A stretch of 64,000 nt of DNA from Flagellimonas aquimarina (lineage in GTDB: Bacteria > Bacteroidota > Bacteroidia > Flavobacteriales > Flavobacteriaceae): assembly GCF_003149745.1 (NCBI RefSeq), contig NZ_QGEG01000002.1, forward strand, positions 496,001 through 560,000. Direction: 5' to 3'. A program made the translations under genes and the position numbers. A model generated the notes under the pieces. That model saw only the letters and a list, made by a program, of their open reading frames with translations, was not told where the DNA came from and ran no database searches. Positions 35,271 to 43,573 of this stretch are shown piece by piece; within the stretch, counting starts at the first letter, position 1; the number at the start of each line of letters is the position of its first letter.

Positions 35271-35822
35271 ATGATTACAACAGCAAACATTAAAAACGGA
35301 GTAAACGTAGATCAGTTAGTAGAAACTATCGGAGCGGTACAAGAAAACCCTGAATTGGCAAAGTTCGAGTTTAGAACCAAAAACAATTGGATAGAAGGTG
35401 GACATTGTGTGTCCAGTGCTAAAAGCTTTTACGGAGTAGGGGCAGAAGACACTTCTCGTGAAGAAACATTCACTATGGAATGTGATCACCCAAACGTATT
35501 ATTGGGAAAAGATAAAGCTGCTACACCTGCTGAGGTTGTATTGCATGCTTTAGGATCTTGCTTAACTGGTGCAATGGTATACCATGCTGCAGCAAACGGA
35601 ATTGAAATTGAAGGAGCCGAATCTTCTTTAGATGGCGGTGTTGATTTACACGGTTTTTTAGGACTTGATCCTGAGGTTAGAAAAGGGTTTGATGGAATCA
35701 ACGTTAAACTTAAAGTAAAGTCTGATGCAACTGCAGAGCAATTAGAAAATTTAGCGAGATTTTCTCCAGTATTTGATATCATTACCAATCCTACTCCAGT
35801 TTCTATTGAAATTGTAAAGTAA
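35271..35822 (+). CDS. OsmC-family protein
   Basis: This 183-residue protein has the OsmC core: a conserved Pro-Ala-Glu-Val stretch (TPAEVVLHALGSCLTG) carrying the C-terminal redox cysteine, then the NGIEIEGAE strand and the closing helix FSPVFDIITNPTPV. Two other cysteines (GGHCVSS, TMECDHP) lie upstream. The family includes organic-hydroperoxide and envelope-stress peroxidases, but this branch has no settled substrate. It is the only gene directly behind the sigma-54 promoter and the UAS cluster, and so the probable main target of the adjacent activator. Confidence 0.87.
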   Translation: MITTANIKNGVNVDQLVETIGAVQENPELAKFEFRTKNNWIEGGHCVSSAKSFYGVGAEDTSREETFTMECDHPNVLLGKDKAATPAEVVLHALGSCLTGAMVYHAAANGIEIEGAESSLDGGVDLHGFLGLDPEVRKGFDGINVKLKVKSDATAEQLENLARFSPVFDIITNPTPVSIEIVK

Positions 35823-35828
35823 GAACCT

Positions 35829-35872
35829 TAAAAAAGGCCGTTACCCAAAAACCTTTGGGGCGGCCTTTTTTA
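35829..35872 (+). terminator. Terminator or attenuator between OsmC and the NifJ-like gene
   Basis: AAAAAGGCCG (35831-35840) pairs with CGGCCTTTTT (35861-35870), and an inner CCCAAA/TTTGGG strengthens the stem. A T-run follows. The next gene starts only 41 bases later with no obvious promoter of its own, so partial read-through is likely. Confidence 0.75.
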
Positions 35873-35912
35873 TTTCTTTTTCCAAAATTCTGCAAATCAT
35901 CACCATCAATCC

Positions 35913-38900
35913 ATGAAAATTAGTAAGCACATCATTGCAAACGGGAATCAGGCAGTGGCACATATAGCATATAAAGCCAATGAGGTTTGCGTTATTTACC
36001 CTATAACTCCTGCCTCACAGATGTCCGAATTGGTTGAGGAATGGAGTGCCAACATGCAAGAAAATATTTTTGGTGATGTACCTGATACTTTTGAAATGCA
36101 AAGCGAAGCCGGTGTGGCTGGAGCAATGCATGGAGCATTGCAAACAGGAGCACTTACTACAACTTTCACAGCATCACAAGGGTTATTACTAATGATGCCA
36201 AATATGTATAAAATAGCTGGTGAATTAACACCTAATGTTATACATGTAGCAACAAGATCAGTTGCGACACATGCATTGTCCATTTTTGGAGACCATAGTG
36301 ATATTATGGCCGCTAGAAATACGGGATATGCTTTTTTGGGTTCTAGTTCAGTTCAGGAAGCGATGGATTTTGCTCTTATTTCACAAGCTTCTACATTGAC
36401 ATCTAGAATACCTTTTGTCCATTTTTTTGATGGATTCAGAACCTCCCATGAAACAACCAAAATTGAAGAAATTGATGATCATGTCATAAGAACGATGATT
36501 AATGACGATTTTGTTAGCGCTCATAAAAACAGAGCCCTCAACCCAAATAATCCAATTATAAGAGGAACTTCTCAAGGTCCCGATGTATTTTTTCAAAGCA
36601 GAGAAACCGTTAATTCCTATTACAACGCTTGTCCAGATATTGTACAAGATCAAATGAATAAATTTACTAAGCTAACAGGAAGAGCGTACAAAATATTTGA
36701 CTATATAGGTCACCCAAGAGCAGAACAAGTAATCATAGCAATGGCGTCTGCCACGGAGACCATTGAAGAGACTATAAACTATTTAAACAAGAGAGGTGAA
36801 AAGATAGGTTTGGTAAAAGTGCGGTTGTTTAGGCCCTTTAGCATTGATCACTTTATTAAAAGCATACCGAAAACCTGTAAAAACATAGCGGTTTTAGATC
36901 GTACCAAAGAACCTGGGTCTACAGGAGAACCACTGTATTTGGATGTGGTTCAATCTTTAATGCAGACCATAAATACCCATACATTCTATACATTTCCCCG
37001 AGTGGTTGGTGGACGTTACGGATTGGCTTCCAAAGAATTTACACCTGCTATGGTGAGGTCAATCGTTGAGAATTTAAAAAGCGCAAATCCCAAAAACAAT
37101 TTTACCGTGGGAATTACGGATGATCTAACAGGCTTGAGCCTTAAGTACAATAATGAACTGAACGTTCAGCATGAAAATTATCAAGCGCTTTTTTATGAAA
37201 CTAGAAATGATAGTACCCAAAACCATTTTAACCGTGCATTGGATTTGTTGGGCGCAAACCCTGACCATTATGTACAGGGATATATGGAATGCGACTATAA
37301 AAAGTCAAACGCCAGAAGTGTTTCGCATTTGCGCATCTCAAAAAAAATGATAAAAGCTCCTTATTTAATTAAAGATGCGGATTTTGTAGGTTGTGATTCA
37401 ATTAATTTCCTTAGAAAGGAAACGATTTTGCAAAATATAAAACCTTCAGGAGTATTGTTGGTTCATTCAGAACTTGAATCTGATGATTTTTGGAAAGAAC
37501 TTTCTGTTAATGAACAGAAACTTATCCAAGCAAAGGAAATAGCACTGCATATTGTGAATCTTGGTATGTTGAATGAAAAAAATGTCATCAATGACAAATC
37601 AGTGTCAGTAATGCATGCATGTCACCTTGCCTTGAACGATGAACTTAATCAAGGTTTCGACATAGAGTCTGCAAGGAGATATTTGAGAAAAGTGAATACT
37701 TCCCAACTGCTAAAATCCAATGAGGATATCTTGATTGATAATGAGTGTTTTTCAGAAACACTTTTGGGAAAACTTTTGAGTGGGAAGGGTAATGAACTTC
37801 CTGTAAGCTTATTACCTGTTGATGGCACTTTTACTAGTGATACATCTAGATTCAATGTAAGAGATGGAGCAATTGAAATTCCTCAATGGAATCCAGATTT
37901 ATGTACTCAATGTGGAGCATGTAGTATGGCATGCCCTCAAGGGGCAATACGCATCAAAGCTTATGATAATGACACTTTATTGAAAGCTCCTTCCGAGTTT
38001 AAATCCGATGGATTTTTGGAAGATATGAATGGCTTTGACCTACTCAACTTTACTGTACAGGCAAATCCGGAACAATGCACTTCCTGTAATATTTGTGTTG
38101 ATGCATGTCCTGCAAAAGCACTTGTAATGACCAATAGTAAACCTGTGATAAAAAATGAAAAAGAAAATTGGAATTTTTTCGAGACCATTCCGGAGTTTGA
38201 CAGAACCAAGATCGATGTTACACAAATAAACCAACAGCAATTACAAGAACCTCTATTTAAATATGCTATGGGCGTAGATGGTTGTGGTGAAGCACCTTAT
38301 TTAAAATTAGCATCTCAGTTATTTGGAGACCGAATGGTGGTTGCAAATGCTACGGGAGCGAGCTCAATTTTTGGCGGGGCATTACCAACCACCCCTTGGG
38401 CTAAAAACAAATTTGGTATGGGCCCAGCCTGGTCCAACTCCTTATTTGAAGATAATGCGGAATTTGGTTTGGGATATAGATTGTCCTTGGATCAACAGGA
38501 AATTCAAGCTCAAAACCTTCTTGAAAAACTGACAAATCAACTTGATTTTAATTTAGTACAGGATGTGTTGAATGCAAAACAAACAACGGAACTGGAAATA
38601 AGTCAACAAAGAAATCGAGTAAAAAAGTTAAAGATTCAATTAAGTAGAATTCAACTGCCAGAGGCTAAAAGATTGCTAAATATTTTGGATTGTTTGGTAA
38701 AAAAGAGTGTTTGGATAGTAGGAGGGGATGGCTGGGCATATGATATAGGTTACGGGGGACTAGATCATGTGCTGGCTTCTGGGAAAAACGTAAACATTTT
38801 GGTATTGGATAACGAAGTTTATTCAAATACCGGAGGGCAAATGTCCAAGGCTACTCCATTTGGTGCATCTGCTAAATTTGCTGCTAAAGGAAAACAAAAA

Positions 38901-39395
38901 CAAAAGAAGGACTTAGGCCTTTTAGCTGCGGCTTACGAAGATGTTTATGTGGCCTCAGTTGCTATTGGTGCTGATCAAAACCAGACTTTGAAAGCCTTTG
39001 TAGAGGCCGAACAACATGATGGGCCATCAATAATTATCGCTTATTGCCATAGCCCTGCCCATGGGATTGACATGAAGAATCCATCACGATATCATAAGGC
39101 AGCGGTAGCTTCCGGTCAATGGTTGCTATATAGAAATGACCCAATTAGAATTGCCAAAGGATTTAGCCCAATGCAATTGGATTCTGATGAACCCACTATT
39201 CCTATTCAAGACTACCTCAAATTGGAAAAACGGTTTGATATGCTTTTTAATAATGGTGATGAGATTTATAAAAACAGAGTACAGCAGGCCCAGAATTTTG
39301 TGGACAACCGTTATCGCAAGTACAAATTCATGTCGTTGCCATATAGTAAACAGTCATCCAAGTTCAGAAAAGAGTTTACCGAATTACAGTTGTAG
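35913..39395 (+). CDS. nifJ: Divergent pyruvate:ferredoxin/flavodoxin oxidoreductase (NifJ-like)
   Basis: This 1160-residue protein shows the complete PFOR domain order. Domain I has YPITPASQM; HALSIFGDHSDIMAAR and HFFDGFRTSHE follow. The domain VI ferredoxin part has two CxxCxxCxxxCP motifs (about residues 664 and 722), and the TPP site GDGWAYDIGYGG is near 937. Canonical PFOR splits pyruvate to acetyl-CoA and passes electrons through three [4Fe-4S] clusters. Here three of the four proximal-cluster ligands appear replaced: Val788 (CxxC first Cys), Ala816 (NATGASS) and Ser1047 (AYCHSPAHG); only Cys791 remains. Domain III also lacks the usual GLGSDGTVG motif, having FYETRNDST at about 427. The substrate and CoA use are therefore uncertain. 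Confidence 0.88.
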   Translation: MKISKHIIANGNQAVAHIAYKANEVCVIYPITPASQMSELVEEWSANMQENIFGDVPDTFEMQSEAGVAGAMHGALQTGALTTTFTASQGLLLMMPNMYKIAGELTPNVIHVATRSVATHALSIFGDHSDIMAARNTGYAFLGSSSVQEAMDFALISQASTLTSRIPFVHFFDGFRTSHETTKIEEIDDHVIRTMINDDFVSAHKNRALNPNNPIIRGTSQGPDVFFQSRETVNSYYNACPDIVQDQMNKFTKLTGRAYKIFDYIGHPRAEQVIIAMASATETIEETINYLNKRGEKIGLVKVRLFRPFSIDHFIKSIPKTCKNIAVLDRTKEPGSTGEPLYLDVVQSLMQTINTHTFYTFPRVVGGRYGLASKEFTPAMVRSIVENLKSANPKNNFTVGITDDLTGLSLKYNNELNVQHENYQALFYETRNDSTQNHFNRALDLLGANPDHYVQGYMECDYKKSNARSVSHLRISKKMIKAPYLIKDADFVGCDSINFLRKETILQNIKPSGVLLVHSELESDDFWKELSVNEQKLIQAKEIALHIVNLGMLNEKNVINDKSVSVMHACHLALNDELNQGFDIESARRYLRKVNTSQLLKSNEDILIDNECFSETLLGKLLSGKGNELPVSLLPVDGTFTSDTSRFNVRDGAIEIPQWNPDLCTQCGACSMACPQGAIRIKAYDNDTLLKAPSEFKSDGFLEDMNGFDLLNFTVQANPEQCTSCNICVDACPAKALVMTNSKPVIKNEKENWNFFETIPEFDRTKIDVTQINQQQLQEPLFKYAMGVDGCGEAPYLKLASQLFGDRMVVANATGASSIFGGALPTTPWAKNKFGMGPAWSNSLFEDNAEFGLGYRLSLDQQEIQAQNLLEKLTNQLDFNLVQDVLNAKQTTELEISQQRNRVKKLKIQLSRIQLPEAKRLLNILDCLVKKSVWIVGGDGWAYDIGYGGLDHVLASGKNVNILVLDNEVYSNTGGQMSKATPFGASAKFAAKGKQKQKKDLGLLAAAYEDVYVASVAIGADQNQTLKAFVEAEQHDGPSIIIAYCHSPAHGIDMKNPSRYHKAAVASGQWLLYRNDPIRIAKGFSPMQLDSDEPTIPIQDYLKLEKRFDMLFNNGDEIYKNRVQQAQNFVDNRYRKYKFMSLPYSKQSSKFRKEFTELQL

Positions 39396-39442
39396 TTTGC
39401 TAGGGGTGATTAGGTCTTTTTGTTCTTCTTTTGGAACATTAA

Positions 39443-42400
39443 TTATTTCTGATTCATTACAGTAACTGATTGCCAATCTGTAGGAGCACCTTCAATGGAA
39501 TATTCCTTAGACTTTTCATTGAAATATTGGGCAACTGCATCGTTAGGATTTTTGGCAAGTACTTTTTCAAATGCCTTGTTGGCTTCATCAAATTGTTGGT
39601 CAAAAAATAGACTTATTCCTTTGTTATAATTAGATATGGTTTTTAATTTTAAGGAAATGCTTTCAACGCTATCTCCATCGATACATTCATAAATACCAAT
39701 AGCTTTCTGTTTGCCTTTTACCTTCACCTTTCCTAAATACCTAAAGTTAAAACCAGATGAATCCTTCATCGATTTTAAAGAATTCTCACTAATAATGATA
39801 TTGGCTCCATAGTACTTAGTGACTCCTTCAACCCTTGCAGCACTGTTCACTGTATCTGCAATAACAGCGGGATCATTTCTATTGATGTCTCCAATAATCC
39901 CCATAATTAAAGAACCTGTATGAAGACCCATACCAACAGATAATGGTTTATATCCTTTCTCTTCTACCCGTCTCTTATTATATAGGGTAAGAGTTTTTTG
40001 CATTTCTATAGCGGCATCTAAGGCATGCTCCGCTTGTTTGGGAAACAAGGCCATAATGCCATCACCTAAATATTGGTTTACAAAACCTTCATTTTCTTTT
40101 ATTATGGGTCCCATACGTCCAACATAGGCATTTACAAATTTAAAGTTTTGTTCAGGGGTCATACCTTCCGAAAGAGAGGTATAATCACGGATATCTGAAA
40201 ACATGACAGTGACGTTTTTCTCAATATGATCCCCTAGTCTAATATCGGTAATGGATTCCTTGCCAACAGATTTTACAAATTCAGAAGGAACAAATTTTGA
40301 AGTGGCCCTATGTATAGTATTTAAATTGATATGTATTTTAATTCTACTTAAAAGTTCATTTTTGGAGAACGGTTTGGTCAAGTAGTCGTTAGCACCTGAG
40401 TTAAATCCTATTACAAGTTCATTAACAGTGTTCTTAGCTGTTAGTAGGATTATTGGCAAGTAACTGGCAGTAAATCGTTCTCTTATTTTTTCACATACTT
40501 CATATCCTGAAATTCCTGGCATCATCACATCAAGAAGTACTAAGCTAAATGAGGTTTGCTCCTCTAGCAGTTTTAGAGCTTCTTTACCTGAACTAGCCTC
40601 GGTAACCTTATAACCAGCTACGGTTAAATGATTTTCCAATACTCGTCTGTTGACAGGTTCATCATCAACAACAAGTATTTTAAGAGCTTCATTATCCGAT
40701 TTTATTTTTTGTTTGACGGGCATATCCTCTTCAGAGGAACTGAGCGTATGCACAAAATCTGATGAGGTGTATTTACTTTCTTTGATGTCGCTGCGCTTTT
40801 CTTTGCTAATTGGCATAGTAAAAGTAAAAATGGAACCTTTTCCTTCTTCGGATGTCACATTAATAGTTCCGCCATGTAGTTCAACAAGTTGTTTTGTTAC
40901 GGAAAGACCGAGTCCAGTTCCGCCAAATTCTCTTTGCGTTGAACCATCTGCTTGTTCAAAAGAATTAAAAATGGTCTCTAACTTGTCTTTTGGAATACCA
41001 ATACCTGTATCAGAAATGGAAATGGAAAGCATATCTTTTTTTCTTTCAGAAAGAAGGGTAACATATCCTTTGTGGGTGAATTTGATTGCATTTCCAATCA
41101 AGTTGTGCATAATCTGTTGTAACCTGTTTTCATCTGCATGCAAGAGAGGTGCTTCCTTGGGAATTGAATTGATAAGTTTTAACTTTTTATCCTTGATCAT
41201 TGGTTGTGACAATTGCAATACAATTGTTGAAAGGGCATAGATGTCGACAGGGCGTTGAGAAAGGACAAGGTCTTTATTTTTAAGTTTTGAAAAATCTAAA
41301 ATATCGTTTACCAGGTGTGAAAGCCGTTTTCCGCTGTTGGCGATCATATCTAGATTTTCCAAAGCGGTCTTTGGAAGTTTGCCGGCAATACCGTCCTTTA
41401 AAGATTCTGTTAAGCCAATAATACCTACCAAAGGTGTTCTTAGTTCATGGGACGTGTTGGCTAAAAATTGATCTTTTAACTGGTCCACTTGTTTCAATTT
41501 TTGGACAACATCACGTTCTTTTTCAAGCTCTTTGGTTTTTTGTCTGGAACGCCAATAGATAATGCCAAAAAGCAATAGACCAAGCCCTCCAAAAAGAAAA
41601 ATGTAGAATTTGTTGCGTTGCTTATTTAAATCGCGCTCAAAAGATACTTGTTGAGCGGTTTGTTTTTTATGAAAGGAAATACTGTCGGCTAATTGCTGTT
41701 TTTCAAACTGATATTGCAACTCATTTCTAGTTATCTCTTCAGTTTTGTTTTTGTTAAATAATGAGTCTTTTAGACTGGTAAATCTCTTATGAAATTCTAG
41801 CGATTTGTTGGTATTTCCCAATCCTTCCCAGGCTTGGCTTAGGCATTCACAGGCTTCTTTTTGTAAGAGGAGGGCTCCCATTTCTTTTGCTCTTTCAAGT
41901 CCTTCCTCACAATCTTTTTTTGCTAACGAGTATTGTTTTTTGTGCAGGTATGTTTTACCTCTGTATAAATATGAAGTCGCAAGGCCTTCAACATCTTGGA
42001 TTTCTAATTTTATTTTTAGCCCACGGTTTAAATAGTCCAGTGCTTTGTCAAAATCACCTTTTTCATCGTAAAGGGCACCAAGATTATTATATGCTCTTGT
42101 TAAACCAATTTTATCATCTACTTTTTCCGAAGTGGAAACACTTTTCATTAAATTTTCAAGTGCTAAATCATATTTTTTTTGATTGCTATAAACCAAGGCA
42201 ATATTATTATATGCCGCAGGTAAAGATCTAGGGTTGTTCAGCTCTTGTTTAAGTTTTAAACTATAGGTGTAGTATTCTAGGGCTTTTTCATTGTCTTGCT
42301 GCCTTATAAAAACATTGCCCAAGTTGTTGGTTACCCTGGCCAATCCTCTTTTATCTTCTAGTTCTTCTGAAATTTTGAGCGCGTCAAGCAAAAAGGAAAG

Positions 42401-42802
42401 AGATTGCGAATAATTGCCCATTTCGTAGTGAATGGTGCCAATATTGCTTACTGTGGTAGCTATGTCCTTTTTGGAATCCAATTTTTTGGACAATTCAAGA
42501 CAAGTGTTAAACCATGCCAATGCATCCTCTAGTTTTCCTTGTACTGCATAGGTATTACCAATTAATCTAGTAGAAGTGGTTTCCCATTCCAAGTTTTGTT
42601 TTTCTTTGGAAAACTCAAGCATTTTTTTTCCAAAGGTTCTGGCAGAATCTAAGTTTTGTCGAAAACGTAAAATGAAAATATTATATGCAGCCTCCAATCT
42701 AACGGTATCCTGTTCAGAATGATTTTCCCAAACAGTGAGCAAACTATCAAGATGCTTGTCCTGTGCCTTAACAGTGTTGAATGCCAGGCACATAATAAGC
42801 AT
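39443..42802 (-). CDS. TPR-histidine kinase-receiver-adenylyl/guanylyl cyclase fusion
   Basis: This 1119-residue protein has, in order, several TPR repeats (about residues 30-340), a membrane segment (about 385-405) and a coil. HisKA follows with phospho-acceptor His in NTSHELRTP (about 450), then HATPase (about 545-665, DTGIGIP and GGTGLGLSV). The receiver (about 707-825) has its phospho-Asp in LLDVMMPG. The class III cyclase domain (about 860-1045) includes MFSDIRDYT and LGDGIMALF. Metal-binding Asp residues and the VNSAAR motif are present, but the adenine-contact Lys position is Gln (NQYLGDG). The start is odd: ATG at 42802 gives a signal-like segment lacking a basic start, and the frame is open 11 codons further back without an ATG. 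Confidence 0.9.
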   Translation of the reverse strand: MLIMCLAFNTVKAQDKHLDSLLTVWENHSEQDTVRLEAAYNIFILRFRQNLDSARTFGKKMLEFSKEKQNLEWETTSTRLIGNTYAVQGKLEDALAWFNTCLELSKKLDSKKDIATTVSNIGTIHYEMGNYSQSLSFLLDALKISEELEDKRGLARVTNNLGNVFIRQQDNEKALEYYTYSLKLKQELNNPRSLPAAYNNIALVYSNQKKYDLALENLMKSVSTSEKVDDKIGLTRAYNNLGALYDEKGDFDKALDYLNRGLKIKLEIQDVEGLATSYLYRGKTYLHKKQYSLAKKDCEEGLERAKEMGALLLQKEACECLSQAWEGLGNTNKSLEFHKRFTSLKDSLFNKNKTEEITRNELQYQFEKQQLADSISFHKKQTAQQVSFERDLNKQRNKFYIFLFGGLGLLLFGIIYWRSRQKTKELEKERDVVQKLKQVDQLKDQFLANTSHELRTPLVGIIGLTESLKDGIAGKLPKTALENLDMIANSGKRLSHLVNDILDFSKLKNKDLVLSQRPVDIYALSTIVLQLSQPMIKDKKLKLINSIPKEAPLLHADENRLQQIMHNLIGNAIKFTHKGYVTLLSERKKDMLSISISDTGIGIPKDKLETIFNSFEQADGSTQREFGGTGLGLSVTKQLVELHGGTINVTSEEGKGSIFTFTMPISKEKRSDIKESKYTSSDFVHTLSSSEEDMPVKQKIKSDNEALKILVVDDEPVNRRVLENHLTVAGYKVTEASSGKEALKLLEEQTSFSLVLLDVMMPGISGYEVCEKIRERFTASYLPIILLTAKNTVNELVIGFNSGANDYLTKPFSKNELLSRIKIHINLNTIHRATSKFVPSEFVKSVGKESITDIRLGDHIEKNVTVMFSDIRDYTSLSEGMTPEQNFKFVNAYVGRMGPIIKENEGFVNQYLGDGIMALFPKQAEHALDAAIEMQKTLTLYNKRRVEEKGYKPLSVGMGLHTGSLIMGIIGDINRNDPAVIADTVNSAARVEGVTKYYGANIIISENSLKSMKDSSGFNFRYLGKVKVKGKQKAIGIYECIDGDSVESISLKLKTISNYNKGISLFFDQQFDEANKAFEKVLAKNPNDAVAQYFNEKSKEYSIEGAPTDWQSVTVMNQK

Positions 42803-42891
42803 TATGAGGTTGAATTGTTTGATATTGTTAGTTTAAAATGGTTGGTTTATAAGTATTTAAATGTAATGTTTAATGCGCACAGGACAAAATG

Positions 42892-42916
42892 AAAAAGGCT
42901 TACCATTGGCAAGCCC
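42892..42916 (-). terminator. Terminator after the DUF2141 gene
   Basis: GGCTT-ACC (42897-42904) pairs with GGC-AAGCC (42908-42915), with an A-run to its left that becomes a T-run on the minus strand. A further TTGATTGATG copy lies beside it at 42922-42931. Confidence 0.6.
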
Positions 42917-42943
42917 TTTATTTGATTGATGAATAAAAGTGTG

Positions 42944-43363
42944 CTAGAATCTAATTTCAAACTCTAAATCTTTTCCGTTGGCTTCAAATTTTGCGGTAGA
43001 AAAAGTTGGAGGACCAATAGACATATCGTTACCTGATAACCCGAAGCTTTCTTTGGGCATTCCATTTTCTTCAAAATCCATCCTTTGGTTTTCATTTGCA
43101 TCATGAAGCGCCATGATGGCATAGGTGCCTTGAGGTACGTTTTCAAAGGTGAAGGACACTGTTCCATTTTCAATGGAACTTTCTAAATTTTGTATACCTG
43201 GCCCTTTCATGAATGTATCAATAGTGTGCAGGCTAACCATTACTTTGCCTTCATTACTGGTAATATTGTTAATGGCAACAACAATGTTGGCCCCGGTTGT
43301 TTCTTGTGCATTGCTTAAAAGACTTACAAGAAGAAAAACTAATGTTAATGTTACAGTTTTCAT
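42944..43363 (-). CDS. DUF2141-family secreted protein
   Basis: This 139-residue protein has a signal peptide (LLVSLLSNAQ) and the DUF2141 pattern: EGKVMVSLHT, then VPQGTYAIMALHDANENQRMDF, a GTYA-x-HDxNxN turn that is diagnostic of the family. Function unknown; often found near TonB receptors. It is divergent from the TonB receptor gene at 43574, with 210 bases between. Confidence 0.85.
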   Translation of the reverse strand: MKTVTLTLVFLLVSLLSNAQETTGANIVVAINNITSNEGKVMVSLHTIDTFMKGPGIQNLESSIENGTVSFTFENVPQGTYAIMALHDANENQRMDFEENGMPKESFGLSGNDMSIGPPTFSTAKFEANGKDLEFEIRF

Positions 43364-43573
43364 TATGATTGTTTTTGATGTTGTTAATAAGCCAAATTTC
43401 CTTTAAAGCGTTTTGTTTCAAAATTTCAATCTACCGAAATGTCATTTTTTTGGACTGAATTGTAATCCAAAAATCACCTCGCAATTCATCATTGAAATTC
43501 CACAGTTGAGTATTACGGATTGGTGTGAAAAAATTCATCGTGACATTTTTGTGGCATCAAATAACGAACAGTC

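Noticed and set aside
40650..41240. A 196-residue plus-strand frame inside the kinase-cyclase gene
   Set aside because: It is a shadow: serine- and leucine-rich low-complexity translation antisense to well-conserved kinase and receiver domains.
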